Of a DNA stretch of 64,000 nucleotides, positions 1-8,693 are shown one piece after another. The translations under genes were made by a program, and so were the position numbers. The notes under the pieces are model-generated. The model ran no database searches and was not told the DNA's origin. It saw only the letters and a program-made list of their open reading frames with translations. Source of the stretch: Candidatus Symbiopectobacterium sp. 'North America' (GTDB lineage: Bacteria; Pseudomonadota; Gammaproteobacteria; Enterobacterales; Enterobacteriaceae); NCBI RefSeq assembly GCF_015762685.1, contig NZ_PEHF01000095.1:124001-188000 (forward strand), given 5' to 3'. Numbering within the stretch: position 1 is the first letter of the stretch; the number at the start of each line of letters is the position of its first letter.

Positions 1-2
1 CG

Positions 3-521
3 CCGCCGAGTGCCAGTATTGAGCATGTGCTGATGGCCGCGGATGAACAGCGCCTGTTGATGGCGTCCGATGCTGGCTACGGGTTTGTTTGCACGTTCAA
101 CGATCTGGTGGCGCACAACCGTGCCGGTAAGGCGATGATCACGCTGCCGGACAACACCAAAGCGCTGGCACCGATCGTGATAGAGCGAGAAGACGACCTG
201 CTGATGGCGGTCACTGCGGCGGGTCGCGTGTTGGTGTTCCCGGTGTCCGATCTGCCCCAGTTGTCGAAAGGCAAAGGCAACAAGATCATCTCCATCTCCT
301 CGGCGGACTTCGCGGAAGGCAAGGATCGCCTGGCTCTCCTGTTGGTGGTGTGGCCGCAAGCGACGGTGAAGCTGTATTCCGGTAAGCGCAAAATTGTGGT
401 GCGTGCAAGCGAACATCACGGTGAGCGGGGCCGTAAAGGCACCCTGCTGCGTGGGCTGCAAAACATTGACCGCATTGAGGTTGATGCGCCTCCAGCGCCA
501 AAGGATGACAGCGAGGAGTAA
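3..521 (+). CDS. parC: DNA topoisomerase IV subunit A, C-terminal part
   Basis: The window opens inside this gene, so only about the last 172 residues are present. The protein is the DNA-cleaving and DNA-wrapping subunit of topoisomerase IV, which unlinks daughter chromosomes in the cytoplasm together with ParE. The segment is the end of the C-terminal beta-pinwheel domain, with blades such as GYGFVCTFNDLVAHNRAGKA, and it ends in the acidic tail DDSEE typical of enterobacterial ParC. The frame is open from the window edge, with no damage visible. The downstream plsC and ftsP genes match the parC-plsC-sufI order of Escherichia. Recognition is by recalled family sequence and context. Confidence 0.93.
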   Translation, partial: PPSASIEHVLMAADEQRLLMASDAGYGFVCTFNDLVAHNRAGKAMITLPDNTKALAPIVIEREDDLLMAVTAAGRVLVFPVSDLPQLSKGKGNKIISISSADFAEGKDRLALLLVVWPQATVKLYSGKRKIVVRASEHHGERGRKGTLLRGLQNIDRIEVDAPPAPKDDSEE

Positions 522-527
522 TGCGCT

Positions 528-557
528 GCCTGATATCACCCGATGGTGGTATCAGGC
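528..557 (+). terminator. Hairpin downstream of parC
   Basis: A 12-bp stem (GCCTGATATCAC at 528-539 pairing with GTGGTATCAGGC at 546-557, one G-T pair) encloses a 6-nt loop, seven bases after the parC stop. It is followed by a pyrimidine-rich stretch but no strict T-run, so it may be a weak terminator or an mRNA-stabilising hairpin. Confidence 0.6.
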
Positions 558-669
558 ATCTCCCCCTTTGTTACCTGCCCGATGGCGCGGGTACCACGGC
601 AAAGGATTACCCGTGTGTTTTATGCCGAAGTCGCTATACTAGCGGCGGCGGTTGGCTTATGAGGTCGTT

Positions 670-1407
670 ATGTTATTCATTATCCGTTTTGTTGTAGTGG
701 TGATTCTTTCCATTCTGATTTGCCTGTTCGGTACGATTTACTGCCTGTTTAGCCCGAAGAATCCGCGCCACGTGGCGACTTTTGGTCATGCGTTTGGGCG
801 GCTCTCGACCCTGTTTGGCCTAAAAGTAGAAGTCAGAGTGCCTGCGGATGCGGGAAACTATGGCAACTGCATTTACATTGCCAACCATCAGAACAACTAC
901 GATATGGTGACGGCGGCAAATGCGGTGCAGCCTGGCACGGTTACGGTCGGTAAAAAAAGCCTGGTGTGGATCCCGTTCTTTGGTCCGCTCTACTGGCTGG
1001 CAGGTAACTTGCTGATTGACAGAGAAAACTGCGCCAAGGCGCACGGCACTATTGCGCAAGTCGTTCAACACATCAAAGAGCGCAATATTTCTGTCTGGAT
1101 GTTTCCAGAAGGCACGCGCAGCCGTGGTCGTGGGCTAATGCCGTTCAAGACCGGGGCGTTTTATGCCGCGATTAGTGCAGGCGTACCGATTGTGCCTATT
1201 TCTGTGACCGACACGCACAATAAAGTCAAACTGAACCGGTGGAATAACGGTCATGTTATCGTTGAAATGCTGCCACCGATTGACGCCTCTGCATACGGTA
1301 AAGAGAAGGTGCGAGAACTGGCCGCGCATTGTCATGATGTGATGGCGGCGCGTTTGGTTGAACTGAATGCTGAAGTGGCTGAGCGTGAGAAAGCGGCGAA
1401 GCGTTAA
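670..1407 (+). CDS. plsC: 1-acyl-sn-glycerol-3-phosphate acyltransferase
   Basis: PlsC transfers a second acyl chain to lysophosphatidic acid, giving phosphatidic acid at the inner face of the cytoplasmic membrane, an essential step of phospholipid synthesis. The 245-residue product has one N-terminal membrane segment (about residues 4-26), the acyltransferase HX4D motif NHQNNYD (H73, D78) and the substrate-binding motif FPEGTR at 145-150. The length equals that of Escherichia. An upstream in-frame TTG at 652 exists, but the ATG at 670 is preceded by GAGG five bases away and gives the family N-terminus. It looks intact. Confidence 0.96.
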   Translation: MLFIIRFVVVVILSILICLFGTIYCLFSPKNPRHVATFGHAFGRLSTLFGLKVEVRVPADAGNYGNCIYIANHQNNYDMVTAANAVQPGTVTVGKKSLVWIPFFGPLYWLAGNLLIDRENCAKAHGTIAQVVQHIKERNISVWMFPEGTRSRGRGLMPFKTGAFYAAISAGVPIVPISVTDTHNKVKLNRWNNGHVIVEMLPPIDASAYGKEKVRELAAHCHDVMAARLVELNAEVAEREKAAKR

Positions 1408-1470
1408 TGTTTTTTACGCCCTCTGCGTTGGCGGGCGTACACGGTTGGTTAGCAAGATTACGGAGTTTTT

Positions 1471-2877
1471 ATGTCACTTAGCCGCCGTCAGTTTATTCAG
1501 GCATCGGGGCTTATGGTGTGTGCGGGCGGGCTACCTGCGACGGCGCAGGCAAAGGGTAAGCAAAATGCTCTACCCATCCCGCCGCTGTTGGAGTCTCGCC
1601 GCGGGCAGCCGCTTTTTTTGACCATGCAGCGCGCGCACTGGGCGTTTTCCGGTGACCGTAGAACCTCAGTGTGGGGCGTTAACGGACGCTACCTCGGCCC
1701 GACGGTAAAAGTGTTCAGCGGCGATGATGTCAAACTTATCTACGGCAACCGCCTGAATGAGCCAGTCTCCATGACCGTCAGCGGCTTGCAGGTGCCAGGC
1801 CCATTGATGGGCGGAGCTGGGTGTATGATCTCTCCGGGGACCGACTGGGCTCCTGTGTTACCAATTCGGCAGGCGGCGGCTACCTGTTGGTATCACGCCA
1901 ATACGCCGAATCGTATGGCACCACACGTTTATCAGGGGCTGGCCGGGCTTTGGCTGGTAGAAGACAGCACCAGCAAGAGCCTGCCTATTCCGAATCACTA
2001 CGGCGTGGATGATTTTCCGCTGATTATTCAGGATAAGCGCCTGGATAACTTTGGCGTTCCGGTCTACAACCCGCCCAGTAGCGGAGGCTTCGTCGGTGAT
2101 ACGTTGCTGGTAAACGGTGTGCAAGAACCGTTTGTCGAAGTCTCACGCGGTTGGGTGCGCCTGCGTTTGCTGAATGCGTCAAATGCGCGCCGTTACGTGA
2201 TGCGCCTGAGCGACGGCCGCCCGATGTACCTTATCGCCAGCGATTTGGGTTTTTTACCGCTGCCGTTGGCGCTGAATCAGGTTTCCCCCGCGCCGGGTGA
2301 ACGCCGTGAAATTCTTATTGATATGTCCCAGGGCGGTGAAGTGACCTTGACGGCAGGCGATGCGGCAACGTTGATGGAACGACTACGTGGCTTGTTTGAG
2401 CCCTCCAGGATCCTGGTGTCAACGCAGATACTGACGTTAAAACCCACCGGTTTGCTGCCACTGGTGACGAACAATCTTCCCGCCCGTTTGCTGACGGATA
2501 TTGTGCTGCCTGCCAATATCAGTCGGACGCGAGAGTTCCGTCTGGGTGATAGCCTGCCGGGGATTAACGGTGCGATGTGGGATATGACGCGCACGGATGT
2601 ACAGACGCAGGAAGGACGCTGTGAACGCTGGATTGTTCACGCCGATTCACCACAGCCGTTCCACATTCAGGGGGCGATGTTTCTGGTGCGCAGCATCAAC
2701 GGCGCTGCTCCTGCTGCCGATCAAAGCGGCTGGAAAGACACGGTGTGGGTGGACGGCGATGCTGAACTGTTGGTTTATTTCACCCAATCGTCATCGGCAT
2801 CATTCCCGTTCCTCTACTATAGCCACACGCTGGAGATGGCAGATCGTGGTTCCACCGGACAGTTGGTGGTGCAGTAA
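1471..2877 (+). CDS. ftsP: Cell division protein FtsP (SufI)
   Basis: FtsP is a periplasmic divisome-stabilising protein built like a multicopper oxidase but lacking the copper ligands. It is exported folded by the Tat system. The twin-arginine signal SRRQFIQASG is at residues 4-13, followed by a hydrophobic stretch and an ATAQA-type cleavage site near residue 27. The 468 residues compare with 470 in Escherichia. Three cupredoxin-like regions follow in order. The start is set by GGAG seven bases upstream. It lies 63 bp after plsC, the usual order, and no damage is seen. Confidence 0.95.
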   Translation: MSLSRRQFIQASGLMVCAGGLPATAQAKGKQNALPIPPLLESRRGQPLFLTMQRAHWAFSGDRRTSVWGVNGRYLGPTVKVFSGDDVKLIYGNRLNEPVSMTVSGLQVPGPLMGGAGCMISPGTDWAPVLPIRQAAATCWYHANTPNRMAPHVYQGLAGLWLVEDSTSKSLPIPNHYGVDDFPLIIQDKRLDNFGVPVYNPPSSGGFVGDTLLVNGVQEPFVEVSRGWVRLRLLNASNARRYVMRLSDGRPMYLIASDLGFLPLPLALNQVSPAPGERREILIDMSQGGEVTLTAGDAATLMERLRGLFEPSRILVSTQILTLKPTGLLPLVTNNLPARLLTDIVLPANISRTREFRLGDSLPGINGAMWDMTRTDVQTQEGRCERWIVHADSPQPFHIQGAMFLVRSINGAAPAADQSGWKDTVWVDGDAELLVYFTQSSSASFPFLYYSHTLEMADRGSTGQLVVQ

Positions 2878-2952
2878 AACGGCACGATAAGGGGGCGTAG
2901 ACCCCTGAAGTTGCTGACAAACAGCCCAACGCCCTCCATCATTTCCGCCACC

Positions 2953-3074
2953 ACTGTCATTCCCGCCCACCACCGTCATTCCCGCGCAGGCAGGAATCCC
3001 TCGACGAAACACGTTTCTTCTCACAGAGATCCCCGGCTTTCGCCGAGGATGACGAGGGGTAAAGTGACTTTGCC
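2953..3074. repeat. Dispersed intergenic repeat, copy 1 (inverted)
   Basis: This roughly 120-bp segment is, in reverse complement, nearly the same as 40723-40846. Shared blocks include GGCAAAGTCACTTT, CCTCGTCATCCTCGGCGAAA, GCCGGGGATCTCTG and GGGAATGACG. It contains a hairpin with arms around CCCCGGC and GCCGAGG (3031-3048) and a CATTCCCGC/GCAGG-type palindrome (2978-2998). It follows ftsP, with no gene between 2878 and the broken esterase at 3114. It resembles non-autonomous palindromic elements of enterics, but I cannot name the family. Confidence 0.8.
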
Positions 3075-3113
3075 ATTGGTCTAAGGGGGCGCATGGCTCT
3101 CCTTTGTTTTGTA

Positions 3114-4015
3114 TTACAGATTGGCGTTTGGGTTACTTGGCGTTGCCACGGCAGGTGTGGCAGCAGAAACCTTCAGCGTCTGTTTGAACCACTCCACCAC
3201 ACGATGAATCAGCGGCTCTTGATACCACGGCAAATCGCCGTGATTCGCCCTTTCCAGCAACACATACTCTGCCGGATTTCCGCCCTGTTTTAATGCCTTA
3301 AACAACTGAGCACTTTGTACCGGGGAAATCGCGGAAGGCCGCACCGTTAACCAGCAGTGCTTCGATTGACGCCGGTGAGCGGTGTACATCCTGAATATTC
3401 TCTGGGAAGCTAGCGCCGATGTTGAGCAGATTCGAGAAACCATAAAGGGTTACAACAGCTTGCACATCTGAGTTTTGATCGAGATATTCTCCTTTATCGA
3501 AGGCTTTCTCACCATTTGTAGTGCCTAGCATTTGTGCCAAATACCCGCCAGCAGAATCCCCTAAAACGCCGATACGCTGCGGATCAATGCCGTATTCTGC
3601 GGCATGCGCGCGCAGATAGCGCATGGCAGCTTTACCATCGACCACCGGCGCGGGAAAGGTGTCCGGTACTACGTGATATTCTGCTGCCGCAACGACAAAA
3701 CCGGCTTGTGCCAGCGCCAGACGCATCTCAGTCGGCTGAAATCAGGCCGCCGCCTGGGAAGTAGACAATGGCCGGTTTCAAGACATTCGTGCGAGGCACC
3801 AACAAAGACATTTTCAGTTGGCGCACTGAGCGTGTACTTTTGATTTGTGAGTAAACGACGTTGCTGAGCGTATCGACTTGTCCACGGACTACTGGGATTT
3901 CAATGACTTCGGCACCGGGAGTGTAGCCGGGGAGTTGCTGTGGGGCAGCATTAGCGGACGTGGAGGCAATGCCTGTCACCATCGCGCCAATCAAGGCAAT
4001 CTGTTTTATTTTCAT
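3114..4015 (-). pseudogene. Secreted alpha/beta-hydrolase (esterase), broken
   Basis: The intact ancestor was an exported esterase of the alpha/beta-hydrolase fold (carboxylesterase/BD-FAE type). A signal peptide (MKIKQIALIGAMVTGIASTS), an oxyanion-hole motif FPGGG, the nucleophile elbow GDSAGGYLA and the C-terminal histidine region LLERANHGDLPW are all readable, but in different frames. Near 3728 a short deletion removes a few codons after GGGLISAD and breaks the frame. Near 3322 a larger deletion joins GAAFRDF directly to SPVQSAQLFKAL, losing the strand that should carry the catalytic Asp. Beside padC, a feruloyl or cinnamoyl esterase role is plausible but is inference. Confidence 0.85.
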
Positions 4016-4043
4016 GACTTTCCTTACGTGACTGCGGTATCGG

Positions 4044-4532
4044 TTACTTCAGATTTTCAGGAAAATTGGCCGACAGTTCGCTGGCCGGGCAAGCGATCAC
4101 GCTTTCGTTATCGGGGCCGCAATCACGCACAAAAGTAATGGTGGCAAACTCGTCGATCACTTCCGTTGGGTAGGCCGGGCCAGCAGCGCGATAGGCTTCC
4201 ATGGTCGGGATATGATCGTTTTGAAAGCACACGATTTTTTGCGGATCGTTGATAACCCAACGCGGGAAGAAGATGGTGCCGTGGAACAGGAGATCGCCCA
4301 GATTCCCGATCAGGCTGACATCGGTGCCCGTCGGTTCCGTCCACGAAATTTTATAAACGCTGTGGGCAAACTGATCCTTGACCCAACGGTTAGCGACGAT
4401 GCCGCTGTGAATTTGGTAATCAAGCGTGTGGTCGTTCTTCACGTAAATCTCATAGTTCCAGCCATTATCGTAGGTATAAACCAGATGTTTGCCGACAAAA
4501 TCGCTGAGATCGTGCTTATCAAATGTACTCAT
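4044..4532 (-). CDS. padC: Phenolic acid decarboxylase
   Basis: PadC removes the carboxyl group from p-coumaric, ferulic and caffeic acids, giving vinylphenols and detoxifying plant hydroxycinnamates in the cytoplasm. The 162-residue product has the family signature: Y19 and Y21 in LVYTYDNGWNYE, R49 in NRWVKDQ and E66 in SWTEPTGTD, matching the known catalytic Tyr, Arg and Glu. The segment between R49 and E66 appears about six residues shorter than in enterobacterial homologs I recall, so an in-frame deletion in a beta-hairpin next to the active site is likely and activity is uncertain. The ATG at 4532 follows AGGAG. It diverges from the LysR gene. Confidence 0.88.
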   Translation of the reverse strand: MSTFDKHDLSDFVGKHLVYTYDNGWNYEIYVKNDHTLDYQIHSGIVANRWVKDQFAHSVYKISWTEPTGTDVSLIGNLGDLLFHGTIFFPRWVINDPQKIVCFQNDHIPTMEAYRAAGPAYPTEVIDEFATITFVRDCGPDNESVIACPASELSANFPENLK

Positions 4533-4633
4533 GGTCCTGCTCCTTTTGTTCTTGATGTCAGGATCATATTGCGTCACTCTGTGAATTAATAACGCTGATT
4601 TTTCATCTAATTCATCCAAAATGTAGATTGATT

Positions 4634-5526
4634 ATGCACAAGACAACGCTGGAACAATGGTTCTTGCTGGATAAGGTGATTGAGCTGGGCAGCTTTGCCC
4701 GTGCGGCGCAGGCCACGCACCGCAGCCAGTCTTCGGTGAGCTACAATCTGGCGCTGCTTCAGGAGCGCCTTGGTGTGGCATTGCTGGAAGCTAAAGGGCG
4801 CAAAGCGGAGATAACCCCTGCCGGCGCGCTGCTGCTGGCGCAGGTCAGGCCGCTACTGAATGCGTTTCATTATGTGGAAACGCAGGCGGCACGCTTAAAA
4901 AAGGGGTGCGTACGCGTCTCGATCTGGTGGTCGATAACGTATTTCCCCGTGAGACGCTGTTTGCCATCTTACGTGAATTTCAGCAGTTGCATCCTGATAC
5001 CCATCTCCATCTGACGGAGATACTGGAGAACCAATCCTGGGACGTGGATGCCGATGTGGCTGTACTGACGCGGCGTGAAGATATGATGGGGCGGGGCGAA
5101 TGGCTGATGAACATCGATTTTGTTGCCGTGGCACACCGCGATCACCCGTTGCATCAACTCCCTGCACCGTTACGTGAAGAAACGCTGTTGCGCTATCCGC
5201 TGGTACGAATTGCTTCTCGGGAAAACAGCATGCCATTGGCGGTAACGGCGGCCACTGAATATTGGACGTTCTCCACCGTAGAATCGGCGATTGAAGCGGT
5301 AATGCATCAGGTTGGTTATGGCTGGTTGCCGGAAGAGTGGATTACGGCACCGCTGGCGTCGGGAATGTTAAAAAAGCTGGCATTACGGCACGGCACGCGC
5401 TGCGCCACGCCGCTGCACCTGATTGTCCGGCGGGCGCTGGCACCGCTGGATGAACAGGTGAAAACGTTGCTGACACTGTTTCGGCGCGTCAGCCGCAGTA
5501 CGCCCCAAATGGGACGTACCGAATAA
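4634..5526 (+). pseudogene. LysR-family regulator, frameshifted at an A6 tract
   Basis: This is a LysR-type transcription factor divergent from padC and probably its regulator. The N-terminal winged helix (residues 1-65, with SFARAAQATHRSQSSVSYNL) lies in the first frame, and the effector-binding domain starting TRLDLVVDNVFPRETL lies in the -1 frame. The break is at 4897-4903. One base is missing from the A/G run, as an extra base would give RLKKGVRTRLDL. The site reads tta aaa aag in frame, exactly the heptamer A_AAA_AAG known for -1 ribosomal slippage, so some full-length protein could still be made. Otherwise both halves look undamaged. Confidence 0.85.
4897..4903 (+). promoter_or_regulatory. 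A_AAA_AAG slippery heptamer at the LysR frame break
   Basis: The heptamer is in the correct register (codons start at 4895, 4898 and 4901) for tandem slippage by one base back. After slippage the next codons read ggg gtg cgt acg, which continue the LysR effector domain. This is directly visible; that slippage occurs is inference. Confidence 0.5.
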
Positions 5527-5539
5527 GCCTGCCTGTGGC

Positions 5540-6493
5540 TTAACGCGTGGGGAAGATGGGCAGCGGGGCGGCGTCGGGGAAATACTCGTCTAGCGTTTTC
5601 CAGTCGGGAGGCCGTGACGAGCCTTGAACGGCAACCATACAAGCGGCAACGCGATTAGCCAAATCGACCGCCTGCGTCAGTGGCCAGCCCGCAGCAAGGC
5701 CAGCCAGCAACCCGCTACAGTGCGCATCACCTGCGCCTATGCTGTCTACTACCGTGACTGGATACGGTGCCACTGCTTGCGGTGTGGCGTCCGGCGGACA
5801 AATCCATGCCCCGTCCTTATCCAGTCGACAAATCAGCGTAAGCCCACTGCGCGCGGCGTACTGCTGTGCCAGCGCGATAATATCGCCTTCGCCCAGCAGG
5901 TGACGCGCCTCGTCTCGGTTTAGCGTCAATAGCGTGCGGCTGCCAAACAGCGCAGTGATAAAGCCGGGTGGAATGCCCGGTAGACGAGGGCCGAAATCGA
6001 TCAATTTTTGCTGGGGCTGCGCCAGTACCCAGGCGCGCAGTGCGGCACCGCCAGTACCAAACAACTCGTAGCTATTCACATAAATCAGCGTATCAGCGGC
6101 GGGTTGCAGACGTTGCAACATTGCTGCAGTGATATGGGCCTCACAGCCAGTGATACTGATAAACGTGCGCTCGCCCCCCGGCTCCGCCAGCGCCAGACAC
6201 CAGCCGTTGTCCATATCGGGGTGGCGCATCAGCACAGGCAGATGCAGCGCTTTCATGGCGCTTTCCACCGCGTTGCCCCAGGTACCGTTGCCCACCGGCA
6301 TACCGTTGAGCACTGGAGCTCCAAGACGGGTGAGCGCACGCGCGACGTTAAAGGCACAGCCGCCGATTTGCAGCCCGTTGTCTTTGGCTTCCACGTCTTC
6401 GCCGCTGAGCGGCATACGTGGAACGCCCAGCAGCATATCGCCACAAGCACCGCCGATCACCAGCACGTGTCGAAGCGTTTTTCCTTCATGCAT
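5540..6493 (-). CDS. PfkB-family sugar or nucleoside kinase
   Basis: This is a 317-residue ribokinase/PfkB-family kinase, which phosphorylates a sugar or nucleoside hydroxyl with ATP. The N-terminal glycine signature GGCAFNVARAL is at 44-54 and the ATP-site signature DSIGAGDAHCSG is at 250-261, with catalytic base D256. Its start codon overlaps the stop of the permease gene as TAATG, so the two are translationally coupled. The partner is an NCS1 nucleobase/nucleoside permease, so the substrate is probably a nucleoside taken up by it. A pseudouridine- or inosine-type kinase is possible, but the substrate cannot be read from sequence. It appears intact. Confidence 0.85.
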   Translation of the reverse strand: MHEGKTLRHVLVIGGACGDMLLGVPRMPLSGEDVEAKDNGLQIGGCAFNVARALTRLGAPVLNGMPVGNGTWGNAVESAMKALHLPVLMRHPDMDNGWCLALAEPGGERTFISITGCEAHITAAMLQRLQPAADTLIYVNSYELFGTGGAALRAWVLAQPQQKLIDFGPRLPGIPPGFITALFGSRTLLTLNRDEARHLLGEGDIIALAQQYAARSGLTLICRLDKDGAWICPPDATPQAVAPYPVTVVDSIGAGDAHCSGLLAGLAAGWPLTQAVDLANRVAACMVAVQGSSRPPDWKTLDEYFPDAAPLPIFPTR

Positions 6494-7893
6494 TAGTGAT
6501 TCTCCTTAGGCTGTAGCATGACATAGAGGCCATAGGTTACACCGCTGACACCGAAGGAGACGAACAGCCCAAGGCTAGAGTTTTCGAAGATACCGGTTGC
6601 CCACGGGCCATCGATAAAGCCGGTTTTGGTCACCATCAGCCCGGCAAAGGCACCCAACAGCCAGCTCAGTAATGGCACCCAGCGCACGCCGTTATTCTTG
6701 CCGTTGACGGCAAACAGCGCGTCATTATCGTAGCCACTGCGTTGGCGCAGACAGATGTAGTCCAGAATAAACACCGCAGACCACGGACTGAGAAACAGGC
6801 CGCAGAAGATCAGAAAGGCGATAAACGGCGAAAGGAAATCTTGCGATACAAACAGAACGTAGACTGCAACGCCCACCACCAGCACGGCATCCAGAGAAAC
6901 CGACACCGACTGGCGCAGTTTTACGCCGATAGCCAGCAGGTTGAGGCTGGCAGAATAGAGGCTGAGCACTGCGATAGTGACGATACCCGCGGTGGCCGTC
7001 AGCAGATAGGGCACTGACATCCATGTTGGCAATACGGTTCCGATCAGGGCGATGGGGTTAGCCGAACTGGTTAACTCCGGTAACTGGGCTGAAAGTAAAA
7101 TGCCTGCCAGCATCAGCAGGACGAGCGGTAACGCCGAGCCGCCGACCACGGCAAAAAAGACACTGCCGCGCGTGGTGGTAGGGCTTTGATAGCGGCTGTA
7201 GTCCGCTCCAGCGATGGCCCAGCCGACCCCGGTGCCCGCCGCAATCACGGATACGGCCGGGAGAAAACCAGTCAGCCAGTTGCCAGACGGCAGTGCCAGT
7301 ACCACATCCCACGGGGTGCTGAACAAGATATAAGTCACGACGATCAGCGTCATGGTGCCGAAGATTTTGGTGATCCAGCTTTGCATCAGGATCAGGGTGT
7401 TTTGCCCAAGAATACTCACCACAATGGTCAGACCGCCAAACAGAATAAGGCAGATGGCAGTTAGCGTAGTGCTGCTGGTAAAACCAATGGCTTCAAACAG
7501 CGCCACTAGCGTCAGTGTGCCGGTGGTGAGGTTAACGGCTTCCCAACCCATCAGGGTAAACCAGCCAAAAGCGGTAGGGGCGATATTGCCTTTCAGGCCA
7601 AACACCGCACGCGACAGGGTCAACGTAGCCGTGCGGCCCGTCTGCCCGGCAAACGAGGTATATCCCACTAATGCAAAGCTGGCAACGCCTGCAATGACAG
7701 CGAGCAGCGACTGAATAAACGATAATCCGAATGAGACGATGATGGCACCATAAACGATGCCAAGAATACCAATATTCGCAGCACACCAAATCCAGAACAG
7801 TTCTAATGGTTTTCCTGTGCGTTCCGCAGCAGGAACAATATCAATTCCCGTATTTTCAACTTGCCAAGTCTTATTCTGCTGTGTTTCACCCAT
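6493..7893 (-). CDS. NCS1-family nucleobase/nucleoside permease
   Basis: This 466-residue inner-membrane transporter has about twelve hydrophobic segments and the cytosine/purine permease layout, including the conserved GADYSRY motif near residue 230 and the preceding GVGWAIAG stretch. Proton- or sodium-coupled uptake of a nucleobase or nucleoside is the family function. The start ATG is preceded by AAGGAG. It is the first gene of a two-gene operon with the PfkB kinase, and a GntR/HutC regulator is encoded divergently 800 bp away. The substrate is unknown. It is distinct from Escherichia CodB, judging by length and neighbours. Confidence 0.85.
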   Translation of the reverse strand: MGETQQNKTWQVENTGIDIVPAAERTGKPLELFWIWCAANIGILGIVYGAIIVSFGLSFIQSLLAVIAGVASFALVGYTSFAGQTGRTATLTLSRAVFGLKGNIAPTAFGWFTLMGWEAVNLTTGTLTLVALFEAIGFTSSTTLTAICLILFGGLTIVVSILGQNTLILMQSWITKIFGTMTLIVVTYILFSTPWDVVLALPSGNWLTGFLPAVSVIAAGTGVGWAIAGADYSRYQSPTTTRGSVFFAVVGGSALPLVLLMLAGILLSAQLPELTSSANPIALIGTVLPTWMSVPYLLTATAGIVTIAVLSLYSASLNLLAIGVKLRQSVSVSLDAVLVVGVAVYVLFVSQDFLSPFIAFLIFCGLFLSPWSAVFILDYICLRQRSGYDNDALFAVNGKNNGVRWVPLLSWLLGAFAGLMVTKTGFIDGPWATGIFENSSLGLFVSFGVSGVTYGLYVMLQPKENH

Positions 7894-8693
7894 GACGGCG
7901 GCTCCTTGTTGGCCTTAATGAAGCGGGTGGCGGAAAGGGCAGGCATGCAGTGACTATTGATAACGGCAGCCATGCCGAAGAGAGAGTCCGATGCTAAAAC
8001 ATAGCAGCGGAACGGCAGGACAGACAGTAATTTAATGCGTTTGTTGAATTGCGGTGTGAGGAGTGCGCGTGGCGCTGGTGAGCCCTGGATGGCAGAGTGG
8101 AAAAATAAAGGAGCAGCCAAAATAGAATGACTGCCCCTTTTCTCAGCTCATGCGTGGGTGAAACGTGTGATACCGAGTGACAAAATAAAACGACTGTTAA
8201 AGGTGTTGTTATGTGCCTAAGGGTCTGGCACCAAGTACTGCTTATTGCTGTATGTTGTCTTTATGCCATTTCATGTTAATGGACTGTCTTTCTGGTTGTA
8301 TTCTTCGCTACTGCACGACATTTTCGCTACGTATTTTTCCGGGTGTTGCTAAGAGTCCTTTCGTATCTCATTGAGACAACCGCTGGCATACCTGCTCAGT
8401 TCACATTTTCTGCTCTGAGCGCTGTTCTCATCGCACGATCTACTTAAATAACAAGGACATTATTGTGATCTGTGTCGTGAGATGCTGTTTTGTGGTCAAC
8501 TAAATGACCCCCTGGTGTTGGCACGTCTATATTTAATGTATACAATTCACAATGCAAAAGCAAGTCCAATAAAATGCCATTGAGATACCAATACGAGTCC
8601 TGAGTCTTGTTTCGTGGTAATGTGCTCTTGCCATGCTGACACCTGTCGGGGGGATGCTACCCGTGGCGCAAAAAAACACTATAAGGCCGTACT
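7894..8693. other. 800-bp gene-free region between permease and GntR gene
   Basis: The region separates the divergent permease and regulator genes. No reading frame in it has a family signature or credible ribosome-binding site. It holds the operator-like TGTATACA palindrome (8537-8544) close to the regulator. The remainder may be an eroded gene, but I could not recognise one. Confidence 0.6.
8537..8544. promoter_or_regulatory. Putative GntR/HutC operator TGTATACA
   Basis: A perfect 8-bp palindrome, TGTATACA, lies in the context TTTAATGTATACAATTCA, 150 bp upstream of the GntR/HutC gene and in its intergenic region. GntR-family sites are often built around GTATAC-type cores, so autoregulation is plausible. 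It rests on one site only. Confidence 0.4.
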
